A DNA stretch of 64,000 nucleotides from Nakamurella flava (GTDB lineage: Bacteria; Actinomycetota; Actinomycetes; Mycobacteriales; Nakamurellaceae): the NCBI RefSeq assembly GCF_005298075.1, contig NZ_SZZH01000003.1, forward strand, positions 806,001-870,000, written 5' to 3'. Numbering within the stretch: the stretch's first letter is position 1; each line of letters opens with the position of its first letter. This document shows positions 1-10,464 of the stretch, in pieces. The notes under the pieces are model-generated. The model saw nothing but the letters and a program-made list of their open reading frames with translations. It had not been told where the DNA came from and did not search any database. The position numbers were made by a program, and so were the translations under genes.

Positions 1-936
1 GGGCAGACCGATGCCGTTGAGCATGCGCACCCACCCGGCGTATTCCACGGCCGCGGACTTGGAGATCGTGGCGACGGCGTCGGCGTAGCGCATCGCCGCG
101 AGGTTGCGGGCGAACGCCCCGGGCATGGCCCCGTGCGTCGTCTCCGGGACGGTGATCGGCACCATGTCGTACCCGATCATGGTGAACCGGTTGCCCGAGT
201 ACTCGGCCAGGCAGCGCAGGGTGTCGGTGCGTTCGGTCTCGGTGGCCAGTTCGGGCAGCACGACGGTGGAGTCCAGCGGCACCAGGACCGGTCCGGGCTT
301 GCGCTCGGCGGCCGGGACCGGCGGCCCGCCGAAACAGGCGCGGTGCGCCTCAGCCGGCGTCAGCGACCGCAACGCGGACAGGTCCTCGTGCCAGCCGATG
401 AGCTCGATGTCGTGGGTCTGGGCCCAGCGCCGGGTGGTCTCCCGGGTGACCCGCTGGATACCGGTGGCGAAACCGGCCTCCGCGGTGTGGTGCACGTCGA
501 CGACCACCGCGTCGCGCACCACCCTGACCGCACGGAACGGGCCGTGGTGCAGCAGCCGCTCCATCGGTCCGGCGGCCAGCGCGAGGCGCAGCCCGGCGAC
601 CGGGCCGTCGGTCTGGGTGTAGCGGACGGCGGTCCGGACGTCCTCGGCCAGCGGCAACCGGGCGCGCAGTACCGCGAGCATCACCCAGGCCTGCCGGTGG
701 GTCATCCCGACCAGGCCGTCGACCAGGACGCCGAGCGCGGTGGTGACGGTCGACTTGTCGTCTCCGGTGGGGACCGGCGGGAGGTCGAGGGCTTCGACCA
801 GCGTCCGCAGCCGGGCGGCCAGGGCCGATCGTCGGGCCGCGCCGTGCGCGGTCACGTCGTGCACCAGCTGGTCCAGGGTGGGCCGCTGGTCACGGCGGGC
901 GAGGCGGGAGCGACCCGCGAGGTCACGAAGCCGCAT
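1..936 (-). CDS. Glycosyltransferase family 4, N-terminal part, cut by left window edge
   Basis: An open frame of 312 codons runs from ATG at 936 off the left edge. The product aligns by eye with the neighbouring glycosyltransferase: both share a block containing TGIQRV, a GYDM(V/I)P segment and a downstream AD-VA-ISK/R helix. This is the N-terminal Rossmann lobe of a GT-B fold enzyme preceded by about 130 helical residues. The donor-binding C-terminal lobe lies outside the window. The start overlaps the end of the upstream gene by 14 bp, so the two are translated from one leftward mRNA together with the FkbM methyltransferase. A role in building a surface polysaccharide is inferred from this context; sugar and linkage are unknown. 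Confidence 0.75.
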   Translation of the reverse strand, partial: MRLRDLAGRSRLARRDQRPTLDQLVHDVTAHGAARRSALAARLRTLVEALDLPPVPTGDDKSTVTTALGVLVDGLVGMTHRQAWVMLAVLRARLPLAEDVRTAVRYTQTDGPVAGLRLALAAGPMERLLHHGPFRAVRVVRDAVVVDVHHTAEAGFATGIQRVTRETTRRWAQTHDIELIGWHEDLSALRSLTPAEAHRACFGGPPVPAAERKPGPVLVPLDSTVVLPELATETERTDTLRCLAEYSGNRFTMIGYDMVPITVPETTHGAMPGAFARNLAAMRYADAVATISKSAAVEYAGWVRMLNGIGLP

Positions 937-2542
937 GATGTCCAGTTCCGTTCCGGGTGGCGGCCGTCAGGGCCGGCTCGACGAGCCCGGCCCACAGCTC
1001 GTCGGCGTAGTCCTGCCAGGTGCGTTCGGTGCGGGCCGCGATGGCGGCGCGGAGTTCCGCGACCGCGCCGTCGTCGGTCAGCAAGGTCCGCATGGCGTCG
1101 GTGATCGAGGCGTCGTCCCGCGGGTCGACGGTCAGGGCCCCGCCGTCCGCGGCGATCTCGGCGGTGGAACCGTAGTTCGTGGTGATCACCGGGGTTCCCA
1201 GCGCCATCGACTCGGCCACCGGCAACCCGTAACCCTCGTGGATGGACGGGAACATGGTGAACCGGGCCTCGGCGACCGCCCGGCGCAGTTCGTCCTCGGG
1301 GACCGACGTCCGCACCTCGACGGCGCGCCCCCGCCCGGCGAGGGTCTTGGCCCGGCGGAAGAACTCCTTGTTCGAGCCGCCGCCGCCGATGAAGGTCAGA
1401 CCGAAGTCCAGGCCCTCCTGCCACAGCAGCTCGGCGGCGTGCAGCACGGCCAGATGGTTCTTGCGGGTGTCGTGGCTGCCGACGATGACGATCTGTGGCC
1501 GGTCCGTGTGGGCCGCCGGTGACCCGGCGGGTGGGGCCGGAGGGTGTTCGGCGTTCAACTCGACCGGCAGGGAGACGGCGACCACCTCGGGCCCGGTCAG
1601 CCCCTGGGTGGGCAGCATGGCGGCGAACGCGGCGAACTCGTCGGCCGCGGCCCGGCTGATGCCGGCGACCCGGTCCGCGAACTTGACGGCCGCGAGGTAG
1701 GGCATGAACTTGGTGGGTTCCTCGATGCCGACCGTGTCGGCCGACACCAGCGGGATCATGTCGTAGCCGACGGCGACGACGGAGGTGTTGCTGCACGCCC
1801 CGATGGCGGCGATCCGCTCGACGGCCTCGCGGGGCGGGACCTCGGGGAGCACCAGGACGCACCGCCACGGCACCACGGTGGTGGACTCGGCCGGCGGGAG
1901 AGCGTCCAGTTCGCGCAGTCCACTGCGCCGCCGCTCGGCGACGACCTTCTCGTGCGCCACCCAGTCGTAGATGCGGGTCGATTCCGTCGGATCGAGTCGT
2001 CGCAGCATGCCCTGGTTGCGGGCCCACACCACCGGCACGATGGACCGCTCGAGGTTCCAGTGCGGCAGCAGGTTGCGGACCACCCGTTGGATGCCCGTGT
2101 GCAGGTCGTGGCGGGCCGAGAAGTCGACGTCCACCAGGACCTGACCGACGAGCAGCTCGAACGGGGCCAGTGGCAGCCCGGACAGCCGGGCCCGGTGCAG
2201 GCCGTTCTCCAACAGGATGAGCGCGACGTCGTCCGGGGCGTTCAGTTCGATCATGCGACGGGCGTCGTCGATCTCGTCCCGGCTGGGATACGCGGTGGCG
2301 ATGCAGGTCATCACCAGCCAGATGCGGTCGTCGGCCGGGTCGGCGTGCAGGTCCCGGCAGAGCTGCACCAGCACGTCGGCGGCGTCCTGGCCGGGATTCC
2401 CGGCGGGCGGGGGGACGTTGACCTGCAGGGCACCGGCCGCGGCGCGCAGCCGCGCGGCCAGAGCCAGCGCGGCGTCCGCCGGCCCGGGCGTCACCGGCCG
2501 GGTGGCCGTCGGGGTGCCGCGCGGGGTGGACCGTGACTTCAC
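923..2542 (-). CDS. Glycosyltransferase family 4 with N-terminal helical extension
   Basis: The 539-residue protein has a variable N-terminal region of roughly 150 residues, then a GT-B glycosyltransferase. Visible marks are TGIQRVVRN in the acceptor lobe, VGSHDTRKNH at the lobe junction, and FPSIHEGYGLPVAESMALG, the EX7E-type donor site near the C terminus. I chose GTG at 2542 because it overlaps the stop of the FkbM gene as GTGA and no Shine-Dalgarno supports the longer frame upstream. The enzyme probably transfers a sugar from a nucleotide donor to a surface glycan at the inner membrane face. It is a paralogue of the next leftward gene. Donor sugar cannot be read from sequence. Confidence 0.85.
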   Translation of the reverse strand: MKSRSTPRGTPTATRPVTPGPADAALALAARLRAAAGALQVNVPPPAGNPGQDAADVLVQLCRDLHADPADDRIWLVMTCIATAYPSRDEIDDARRMIELNAPDDVALILLENGLHRARLSGLPLAPFELLVGQVLVDVDFSARHDLHTGIQRVVRNLLPHWNLERSIVPVVWARNQGMLRRLDPTESTRIYDWVAHEKVVAERRRSGLRELDALPPAESTTVVPWRCVLVLPEVPPREAVERIAAIGACSNTSVVAVGYDMIPLVSADTVGIEEPTKFMPYLAAVKFADRVAGISRAAADEFAAFAAMLPTQGLTGPEVVAVSLPVELNAEHPPAPPAGSPAAHTDRPQIVIVGSHDTRKNHLAVLHAAELLWQEGLDFGLTFIGGGGSNKEFFRRAKTLAGRGRAVEVRTSVPEDELRRAVAEARFTMFPSIHEGYGLPVAESMALGTPVITTNYGSTAEIAADGGALTVDPRDDASITDAMRTLLTDDGAVAELRAAIAARTERTWQDYADELWAGLVEPALTAATRNGTGHHAAS

Positions 2543-3663
2543 TTCGCCGCCTTGCGCAGGCTGACCGAACGGACCGAGCGCAGCGGCTTGGTGATCCGCC
2601 AGGACAGGGTGCGGTGGGTGGCGTCCAGTTCGGCAGCCAGGTGCTCGACCCGTTCCCGCAGCGGACCGACCTCGCCGCTGTCGATCGTCATGCCGCCCGC
2701 GACGGACGTCGCCCACGCGTCGACGGCCTTGTGGCGCCAGCGGGCGGCGACCGCGTCGGCGGCGACGCGCAGGTCGTCGCTGCGTCGGGCCTGGGCGGTC
2801 AGTTCCTCCCGTTCCCGGTCGAAGCCGGCCACCTGCGGGCGGAGTTCGTCCAGTTCCGCCTGCAACCGCTCGACCTCGCGCTGGAGGGCGTCGGCTCCCG
2901 AGTTGGCCCCGTTGGCCCGGTGGTAGGCCTCCTCGGTCTCGCGGCGCAGCCGCACGGTCTCGGCGGTGACGTACTCGTCGTGGACGCACGCGGGGTAATC
3001 GAGCAGCGGCCCGATGTCGGTCCGATGGTCGGGTGAGACGTAGAAGCGGGAGAGACCGTCGAACAGCCGGAACTCGTAGCCCGCTCCGGTGACCAGCTGC
3101 TCCCAGGAGTCGAAGGCCGGCGTCGTCGTGGTCGGCTCGGTCGCCTCCACGACCACCACCCACGGCCGCCACCGCTGCAGGTCGATGGTCGCCAGGACGT
3201 CGCGCTCGGCCCCTTCGACGTCGACGAGCAGGAAATGGATGTCGTCGCCGGGCTGCCATCCGGCCTCGTGCAGGACATCGTCCAGGCGGCGGACGGGGAC
3301 CTCGACGTCGATGACGTCCCAACCGGTGTCGCGGTGGGTCTGGCCGACCGTGTCCACCAGGGAGGACAACCCGGTGCCCGCGATCTGGTGGAGCGTGAGC
3401 GTCGGCGAGGGGCTGTCGCTGATCGCCGCCTCGACCAGGGTGTCCCGTTCCCGTTGGGATCGGTGCAGTTCGGCGAACGCGTGCACCGGCTCGACCGTGA
3501 TGCCGCTCCAGCCGTGGTCGTAGAACGCGCGGGAGACGGAGTCGTCCTGCGGGTGGTTCGCCCCGACCTCCACGTACCGCCCGTTCGTCACCTGCTTCAA
3601 CGCGCGATGCAGGACGACGTCCTCGCGATTTTGGGCATGGGACACGAAGGGCTGGCCGTTCAC
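2539..3663 (-). CDS. FkbM-family methyltransferase with C-terminal coiled-coil region
   Basis: The 374-residue product begins with the FkbM-type SAM-binding region: YVEVGANHP near residue 30, then GITVEP about 20 residues on and [13 protein letters not shown] near residue 150. FkbM enzymes O-methylate sugars or polyketides, and next to glycosyltransferases the likely substrate is a glycan hydroxyl group. Residues from about 215 on are rich in Glu, Arg, Leu and Ala in heptad-like order, suggesting a coiled coil that could anchor it to the glycosyltransferases. The start is GTG at 3663; a -10 like TACGGT lies seven bases upstream, so the mRNA may be leaderless. It is the first gene of the leftward operon. 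Confidence 0.85.
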   Translation of the reverse strand: MNGQPFVSHAQNREDVVLHRALKQVTNGRYVEVGANHPQDDSVSRAFYDHGWSGITVEPVHAFAELHRSQRERDTLVEAAISDSPSPTLTLHQIAGTGLSSLVDTVGQTHRDTGWDVIDVEVPVRRLDDVLHEAGWQPGDDIHFLLVDVEGAERDVLATIDLQRWRPWVVVVEATEPTTTTPAFDSWEQLVTGAGYEFRLFDGLSRFYVSPDHRTDIGPLLDYPACVHDEYVTAETVRLRRETEEAYHRANGANSGADALQREVERLQAELDELRPQVAGFDREREELTAQARRSDDLRVAADAVAARWRHKAVDAWATSVAGGMTIDSGEVGPLRERVEHLAAELDATHRTLSWRITKPLRSVRSVSLRKAAK

Positions 3664-3794
3664 GCTGGTTACCGTACCGGCGCAGCCCTGTCGAAGACCG
3701 ACTGTCGACCCCGCGTCGCGGCGTCGCCCGTCACGGCCGGGACGCTACGATCGCCGGACCTGCAGGCGACCCCAACCCAACAGGAGATCGACAA
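3664..3794. promoter_or_regulatory. Divergent promoter region of the glycan locus
   Basis: This 131-bp gap separates the leftward methyltransferase operon from the rightward dehydratase operon. Rightward, TACGAT at 3746-3751 fits an actinobacterial -10, and AGGAG at 3781-3785 is the ribosome site for the GTG at 3795. Leftward, TACGGT (reverse strand, 3670-3675) sits seven bases from the GTG at 3663. No clear -35 was seen for either. Confidence 0.4.
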
Positions 3795-4777
<983 letters not shown>

Positions 4778-4781
<4 letters not shown>

Positions 4782-5734
4782 GCCGCACCGCCTTCGTCAC
4801 CGGGGTCTCCGGCCAGGACGGCGGCTACCTGGCCGAGCAGCTGCTCGGCCAGGGGGTGCAGGTGCACGGGCTGTTCCGGTGGCCGGAGCAGCTCACCACC
4901 TTCCGCACCCGGTTCCCGGACGTGCAGCCGCACCTCGGTGACCTGACCAACCCGACCCGGATGGCCGCGCTCGTCGCTGAGATCGGCCCGGACGAGATCT
5001 ACAACCTGGCCGGTATCTCTTCGGTGGCCCAATCCTGGGCCGACCCGGTCGGCACCGGCCGGGTGTCCGGGCTGGCCGCAGCGGGCATCCTGCACGCCGC
5101 CTACCAGCACAAGGAGGCGACCGGTCAGGACGTCCGGGTCGTGCAGGCGTCCAGTGCGGAGATCTTCGGCAACCCGGTGAACAGCCCGCAGGACGAGTCG
5201 ACGCCGCTCGCCCCGATCACCCCGTACGGCGCGGCGAAGGCGTACGCGCACACCATGGCCGGCACCTTCCGATCACGGGAACTGTTCGCGGTGTCGGTCG
5301 TGCTGTACAACCACGAGTCGCCGCGGCGGCCGCCCCAGTTCGTGACCCGCAAGATCACCCAGGGCGCGGCGCTCATCGCCCGGGGCGAGCAGGACGAGCT
5401 GCGCCTGGGCAATCTCGACGCCCGCCGCGACTGGGGCTGGGCCCCGGACTACGTCGACGCGATGATCCGGGCGGCCCGGCACGACGTCGCCGGTGACTAC
5501 GTCATCGCGACGGGGCGGTCCCACAGCGTCCGCGACTTCGTGGCCGCCGCGTTCACCCGGGCCGGGATCGACGACTGGGAGAAGTACGTGGTCGTCGACC
5601 CGGCGTTCGTCCGCCCGGTCGACGCCGTCGAACTGGTCGGCGACTCCGGCAAGGCCCGCCGCGAACTGGGCTGGACCCCGACCGTCGACTTCGACGAGCT
5701 CGTCGGGCGGATGGTCGACGCGGACCTGCGGTGA
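4778..5734 (+). CDS. GDP-mannose 4,6-dehydratase-like protein (second of two)
   Basis: The 318-residue protein is a clear paralogue of the preceding gene, with [44 protein letters not shown] and [15 protein letters not shown]. All catalytic positions of GDP-mannose dehydratases seem kept, including Ser, Glu, Tyr and Lys. Divergence is high between the two copies, so this is not a recent duplication. It may be a second dehydratase, or a reductase or epimerase that evolved from one and acts on the keto-sugar made by its neighbour; the family does include such reductases. Translational coupling by GTGA overlaps on both sides suggests a fixed ratio with its neighbours. Confidence 0.8.
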
Positions 5735-6858
5735 TCGGGTCCCTGTCGGTAGCGCTGGACGGCACCCCGCTCTACGGACAGCGCACCGGCATCGGGCGCT
5801 ACACCGAGAACCTGCTGACGGCGCTGGGGGAGCGAGACGACCTACGCGTCAGCGCCACCGCCTTCACCACCCGGGGGTGGCGGGAGTTGCGGGCGATGGT
5901 GCCGCCCGGGGTGCGAGCCCGGTCGCTGCCGGCCCCCGCCCGGTTGCTGCACCGGGTCTGGACCCGGACGGAACACCCCACCGTGGGCTGGTTCGCCGGG
6001 CGCAACGACGTCTTCCACGGCACCAACTTCGTGTTGCCGCCGACCGGTCGGCGGACCGCCGGCGTCGTCACCGTGCACGACCTGGCCTATCTGCTGCTGG
6101 CCGAAACGGTCGACGCGCACAGCCGCCGGTTGGTCGACCTCGTGCCCCGCTCCCTGCGCCGGGCCGCGGTGGTGTGCACCCCGACCCGGGCCATCGCCGA
6201 CCAGGTCGCCGAGCACTACCCGGGGCTGGCCCGGCAGGTCGTCGTCACCCCGCACGGCGTCACCCCGGAGTGGCTCGCGGCCACCGCCCCCGCTGCCGAG
6301 CAGCGGTCGGCTCTCGGCCTGCCGGACGACCACTTCCTGTTCGTCGGCACCCGCGAACCCCGGAAGGGGCTCGACACCCTCATCGCGGCCTACGGTCTCG
6401 CCCGGTCACGGGACGCCGACCTGCCCGACCTGGTGCTGGTCGGACCGGCCGGCTGGGGCGACATCCCCGGACTACAGGACGGACCGCCGCCGGGGGTGCG
6501 GATCCGCCCGTACGCGGAGCAGGCCGAACTGAAGAGCCTGGTCGCCGGCGCGCGGGCCGTCGTGATGCCGTCCCGGTACGAGGGTTTCGGCCTGCCCGCC
6601 CTGGAGGCCATGGCCACCGGCACCGCGGCCATCGTCTCCACCGACCCGGCCCTGCTGGAGGTGACCGGCGGGCTGGCGGCCACCTTCCCGGTCGGCGACG
6701 CCGAGGCCCTGGCCGAACGGTTGACCGAGTCCGCCGCCGCCCCGTCGGGGGCGGCCGAGCAGGCCGAGCGGGATCGCCGTCGCCGCTGGGCCGCCGCGTG
6801 GACGTGGCAGGCCTCCGCCGAGGCCACGGTGCGGGCCTACCGGCTCGCCGCCGGCTGA
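5731..6858 (+). CDS. Glycosyltransferase family 4
   Basis: A GT-B glycosyltransferase of 375 residues. The N-terminal lobe has YGQRTGIGRYTENLL and the C-terminal lobe has FVGTREPRKGLDTLI and MPSRYEGFGLPALEAMATG, the latter carrying the EX7E motif that binds the nucleotide-sugar phosphate. GTG at 5731 overlaps the previous stop as GTGA, which fixes the start. It is the first of three similar rightward family-4 enzymes, most likely building successive linkages of one oligosaccharide. Deoxysugar products of the two dehydratases are natural donor candidates, but this is inference. Confidence 0.88.
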   Translation: MIGSLSVALDGTPLYGQRTGIGRYTENLLTALGERDDLRVSATAFTTRGWRELRAMVPPGVRARSLPAPARLLHRVWTRTEHPTVGWFAGRNDVFHGTNFVLPPTGRRTAGVVTVHDLAYLLLAETVDAHSRRLVDLVPRSLRRAAVVCTPTRAIADQVAEHYPGLARQVVVTPHGVTPEWLAATAPAAEQRSALGLPDDHFLFVGTREPRKGLDTLIAAYGLARSRDADLPDLVLVGPAGWGDIPGLQDGPPPGVRIRPYAEQAELKSLVAGARAVVMPSRYEGFGLPALEAMATGTAAIVSTDPALLEVTGGLAATFPVGDAEALAERLTESAAAPSGAAEQAERDRRRRWAAAWTWQASAEATVRAYRLAAG

Positions 6859-6926
6859 GCGAACGGCTCTTCCCACCAGGCGGACCCGGCGCAGTCGCCG
6901 TGACCATCCTGTGATCTGCTTGCCCG

Positions 6927-8012
6927 ATGCCAACGCTGACCGTGGTGCTCGAGCAGCTGCTGGCCCCCATCCCCGGCGGGACGGGCCGCTACGCCCGGGA
7001 GATCACCACGGCGCTGGCGGCCGACCCTCCTCCGGGGTGGGACGTGCAGGGCGTCACCGCTTTTCACCGTGATCCGGCCGCGGCCGCGCTCCCGGGTGTG
7101 GCCGGGCCCCGGCGCCTGCCGGCCGGCCATCGCGTGCTGGCCGAGCTGTGGATGCGGGGGCTGCCGCCGTACCCGCGAGGCGACCGCATCCACGCCACCA
7201 CGCCACTCGCTCCCGGTGGACGCACCCCGATCGTCACGACCGTGCACGACGCGGTCCCCTGGACGCACCCGGAGCTGCTGACGCCGCGGGGGGTGCGGTG
7301 GCACCGGAGCATCATCGGCCGGCAGATCCGCCGGGCCGACGCCATCGTCGTGCCGTCGCTGGCGGTGGCCGACGACCTGGCCGGCATCTTCCCGGCCGCC
7401 TCGGACCGGTTGGTCGTCGTCCCGCACGGGGTGACCGCCCTGCCGGTGCCGGCCGACGCCGCGGAGCGCCGCCGCCGGCTAGGTCTGCCCGACCGCTACG
7501 TGACCGCGGTCGCCACCCTGGAACCCCGCAAGGGACTCGACGTGCTGGTCCGGGCCGTCGCCGAACCGGCGGCGGACGGGATCGGTCTCGTCGTCGTCGG
7601 CCCGCCCGGGTGGGGTGGCGTGGATCTCGCCGGACTGGCCCGGGAGGCCGGACTGCCCCCCGGCCGGGTCGTGGCCACCGGACGGATCGACGACGCCGAC
7701 CTCGGTGCCGTGCTCGACGGCGCCGCCGTGCTGGCCGCGCCCTCCCGCTCGGAGGGCTTCGGGTTGCCGGTGCTGGAGGCCATGGCCGCCGGGGTGCCGG
7801 TGGTGACCTCCGACGCACCGGCCCTGGTCGAGCTGGTCGGCCCGGCCGGCCTGGCGGCCCGGCGGGAGGATCCGACCGCGCTGGCGGCGGCCCTGGCCAC
7901 CGCGACGGAGCCGGACACCGCCGCCGCCCTCGCCGCCGCCGGTCGGGCGCGGTCGGCGGGATTCACCTGGGCGGCGGCCGCCGCGGCGGTGTGGAAGGTG
8001 CACACCGCCTGA
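6927..8012 (+). CDS. Glycosyltransferase family 4
   Basis: The 361-residue enzyme shows the same layout as the gene before it: PIPGGTGRYAREI in the acceptor lobe, TVHDAVPWTHPE, VATLEPRKGLDVLV at the lobe junction and APSRSEGFGLPVLEAMAAG at the donor site. Start is ATG at 6927; I see no good Shine-Dalgarno, and the gap of 68 bp to the gene before it carries no clear terminator. Many residues are Ala and Arg, in line with the local base composition. Function in surface-glycan assembly is inferred from the cluster; acceptor and donor are unknown. Confidence 0.86.
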   Translation: MPTLTVVLEQLLAPIPGGTGRYAREITTALAADPPPGWDVQGVTAFHRDPAAAALPGVAGPRRLPAGHRVLAELWMRGLPPYPRGDRIHATTPLAPGGRTPIVTTVHDAVPWTHPELLTPRGVRWHRSIIGRQIRRADAIVVPSLAVADDLAGIFPAASDRLVVVPHGVTALPVPADAAERRRRLGLPDRYVTAVATLEPRKGLDVLVRAVAEPAADGIGLVVVGPPGWGGVDLAGLAREAGLPPGRVVATGRIDDADLGAVLDGAAVLAAPSRSEGFGLPVLEAMAAGVPVVTSDAPALVELVGPAGLAARREDPTALAAALATATEPDTAAALAAAGRARSAGFTWAAAAAAVWKVHTA

Positions 8013-8136
8013 TCCCCGCGGGTCCGGCGCTGCCCGGGCCCGACCGACCGGAAACGTGATATCCACATCTGACCGGTCCGCCGTCCGGCGGTCGTTCGCG
8101 GCCCGCCCGGAGGGGACGGACGAGGAAGGGGAGGGT

Positions 8137-9327
8137 GTGCGCACGGAGCCACGGGTGCTGCTCGACGCCACCGCCATCCCGGCCGAGCGGGGTGGGGTCG
8201 GCCGCTACGTCGACCATCTCGCCGCCGCCCTGGACTCCGCGGGAGCGGCGTTGTCCGTGGTCTGTCAGCCCCGGGATGCCGAGACGTTCTCCCAGCTCGC
8301 TCCGCACAGCCGCATCGTCCCGGCCGTCGAGGAACTCGGCAGCCGACCGGCCCGGTTGGCCTGGGAGCAGACCACCCTGCCGCGGATCGCCCGCCGGCTG
8401 CCCGTCGACCTCATCCACTCCCCGCACTACACGATGCCGTTGGCCGCCTCGCTGCCCGTCGTCGTCACCCTCCACGACGCCACGTTCTTCTCCGATCGCG
8501 GCGTCCACCTGGGGGTCAAGGGCCGCTTCTTCCGTGGATGGACGCGCACGTCGGTGCGTCGCGCGGCGGTCTGCGTAGTGCCCAGCCGGGCCACGGCCAG
8601 CGAGGTGGCCCACTACACCGGCGCCCGCACCGACGATTTCGTCGTGGCCTACCACGGCGTCGACACCACCACGTTCCACCCGCCGGCCCCGGACGTCGTG
8701 GCGGCGGCCCGCCGGGCCTGCGACCTGGCACCGGACGAGCCGTTCGTCGCTTTCCTCGGCACTCTGGAACCCCGCAAGAACGTGCCCGCGCTGGTGCGGG
8801 CATTCATCCGCGCCTGTGCGGGACGGCCGTCCCCGCCGGCGCTGGTGCTGGCCGGCGCCCAGGGTTGGGACGACGCCGTCGAACCGGCGGTGGCCGCGGT
8901 GCCGTCCCATCTGCGGGTGCGACGTCCCGGTCACCTGCCGGTGGAACTGCTCCCCGGTCTGCTGGGCGGGGCCACCGTGGTGGCCTACCCGAGCCTCGGC
9001 GAGGGGTTCGGCCTGCCGGTCCTGGAGGCGATGGCCTGCGGCGCGGCCGTGCTGACCACCCGCAAACTCGCCCTGCCCGAAGTCGGCGGGGACGCGGTCG
9101 CCTACTCGGGAACCGGGGCCGGCGACATCGCCGCCGCCCTGTCCGACCTGCTGGACGACCCGCAGCGCCGGGCGGACCTGTCCGCGGCTGCGGTGGAGCG
9201 GGCGCAGGACTTCACCTGGGCGGCCAGCGCGGACGCGCATCGGGAGGCCTACGACCGGGCGGCCCGCAGCGATCGACACCATCAAAACCGGGTCGACCGA
9301 CCCGAGGAGCGAGGAGAGACCGCGTGA
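8137..9327 (+). CDS. Glycosyltransferase family 4
   Basis: This 396-residue GT-B enzyme has RGGVGRYVDHL, STLHDATFF-like and SPHYTMP segments in the N lobe, LGTLEPRKNVPALV at the junction and YPSLGEGFGLPVLEAMACG in the donor lobe. The frame stays open back to a GTG at 8056, but GTG at 8137 is preferred: a purine-rich GAGGAAGGGGAG ends about five bases upstream and family homology begins a few residues later. It ends in a GTGA overlap with the next gene. Third of the rightward family-4 transferases; specificity unknown. Confidence 0.86.
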   Translation: MRTEPRVLLDATAIPAERGGVGRYVDHLAAALDSAGAALSVVCQPRDAETFSQLAPHSRIVPAVEELGSRPARLAWEQTTLPRIARRLPVDLIHSPHYTMPLAASLPVVVTLHDATFFSDRGVHLGVKGRFFRGWTRTSVRRAAVCVVPSRATASEVAHYTGARTDDFVVAYHGVDTTTFHPPAPDVVAAARRACDLAPDEPFVAFLGTLEPRKNVPALVRAFIRACAGRPSPPALVLAGAQGWDDAVEPAVAAVPSHLRVRRPGHLPVELLPGLLGGATVVAYPSLGEGFGLPVLEAMACGAAVLTTRKLALPEVGGDAVAYSGTGAGDIAAALSDLLDDPQRRADLSAAAVERAQDFTWAASADAHREAYDRAARSDRHHQNRVDRPEERGETA

Positions 9328-10313
9328 CCGACCCGACCGCACCCGCGCCCCCACCCGGAGCGCGGGCCGGTGAGCATGCCGCCGGGCCGGCCGACCGGGT
9401 CGGCATCGTGGTCGTCACGTACTCGCCGGGGGAGTCGCTGACCGCCTTCCTCGACTCGGTCCCCGGCGCCACCAGCCGGCCGGTGACGGTGGTCATGGCG
9501 GACAACGGCTCGACGGACGGCAGTGTGGAACGCGCCGCGGCCCGGGACGCCGACGCTACGGGCGGGCCGGAGGTCCGACTGCTGCGCACCGGGGGCAATC
9601 TCGGGTACGGCCGGGCGGCGAACGCCGGGGTGGCCGATCTGGGTCCGGCCGTGGCGTGGGTGATGGTCGTCAACCCCGACGTGGTGCTCGGCCCGGGGTC
9701 GGTCGACGAGCTCATCGCCGCCGCCGGGCGGCACCCCGACGCGGGCGCGTTCGGTCCGCTCATCACCACCGAGGACGGGGTGGTGTACCCGTCGGCCCGG
9801 GCGCTGCCTTCGCTGGTCGCCGGGGTGGGACACGCCGCGCTGGGGTGGTGGAGGCCGTCGAACCCGTGGACCCGGTCGTACCGGCTGGACCGGGCCGAAC
9901 CGGTCGAGCGGACGGCCGGCTGGTTGTCCGGCTCGTGCCTGCTGCTGCGCCGGGAGTCGTTCGCCGCGGTCGACGGGTTCGACCCCGGGTACTTCATGTA
10001 CTTCGAGGACGTGGACCTGGGGGAGCGGCTGGCCCGGGCGGGCTGGCGCAACGTGTACGTCCCGTCCGCCCGCGTCGTGCACACCGGCGGCCACGCGACG
10101 GAGAAGGCACCGGCGCTGATGGCCGACGCCCACCACCGCTCCGCGTACCGGTACCTGTCCCGGCGGTATCCGGCCCGCTGGCAGGCGCCGCTGCGGCTGG
10201 TGCTGCGGGCCGGGCTCGCCCTCCGCGCGTTCCTGTCCCGCCGGTCGGCGACGGTCGCCGGGGGCGCGGCCCTGCCGGACCGGCGGGTCGGGCCGGCGAG
10301 CGGGGACCGGTGA
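9324..10313 (+). CDS. Glycosyltransferase family 2, WbbL-like rhamnosyltransferase
   Basis: A 329-residue GT-A enzyme. It has VVVTYSPG at the UDP/dTDP-sugar fold start, ADNGSTDGS, GGNLGYGRAANAGV, and NPDV as the metal-binding acidic motif. GSCLLLRRESF followed by FMYFEDVDLGERLARAGW is typical of the WbbL group, which moves rhamnose from dTDP-rhamnose onto polyprenyl-diphospho-GlcNAc in cell-wall linker synthesis. The neighbouring rmlA gene, which starts dTDP-rhamnose synthesis, and manC match the wbbL-manC neighbourhood of mycobacteria. GTG start overlaps the previous stop. It could instead add rhamnose to the local glycan. Confidence 0.75.
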   Translation: MTDPTAPAPPPGARAGEHAAGPADRVGIVVVTYSPGESLTAFLDSVPGATSRPVTVVMADNGSTDGSVERAAARDADATGGPEVRLLRTGGNLGYGRAANAGVADLGPAVAWVMVVNPDVVLGPGSVDELIAAAGRHPDAGAFGPLITTEDGVVYPSARALPSLVAGVGHAALGWWRPSNPWTRSYRLDRAEPVERTAGWLSGSCLLLRRESFAAVDGFDPGYFMYFEDVDLGERLARAGWRNVYVPSARVVHTGGHATEKAPALMADAHHRSAYRYLSRRYPARWQAPLRLVLRAGLALRAFLSRRSATVAGGAALPDRRVGPASGDR

Positions 10314-10352
10314 GGGCGGCGGCCGGCACGGGTGACGCCACCCACGAGCCGG

Positions 10353-10380
10353 TTACCGCCGGTCACCGATCCGATAGGGT
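10353..10380 (+). promoter_or_regulatory. Candidate promoter of rmlA
   Basis: TTACCG at 10353-10358 and TAGGGT at 10375-10380 are 16 bases apart and resemble a housekeeping sigma promoter. It lies in the 151-bp gap before rmlA, giving a leader of about 80 bases. Match is moderate and unproven. Confidence 0.35.
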
Positions 10381-10464
10381 CCCGCACGTCGATGCGTGAC
10401 CGGAACGTGACCGTGGGAACACCCCCGGACCCGGTCGGGCCGACCGTGGAGGGGGGCTGACCAG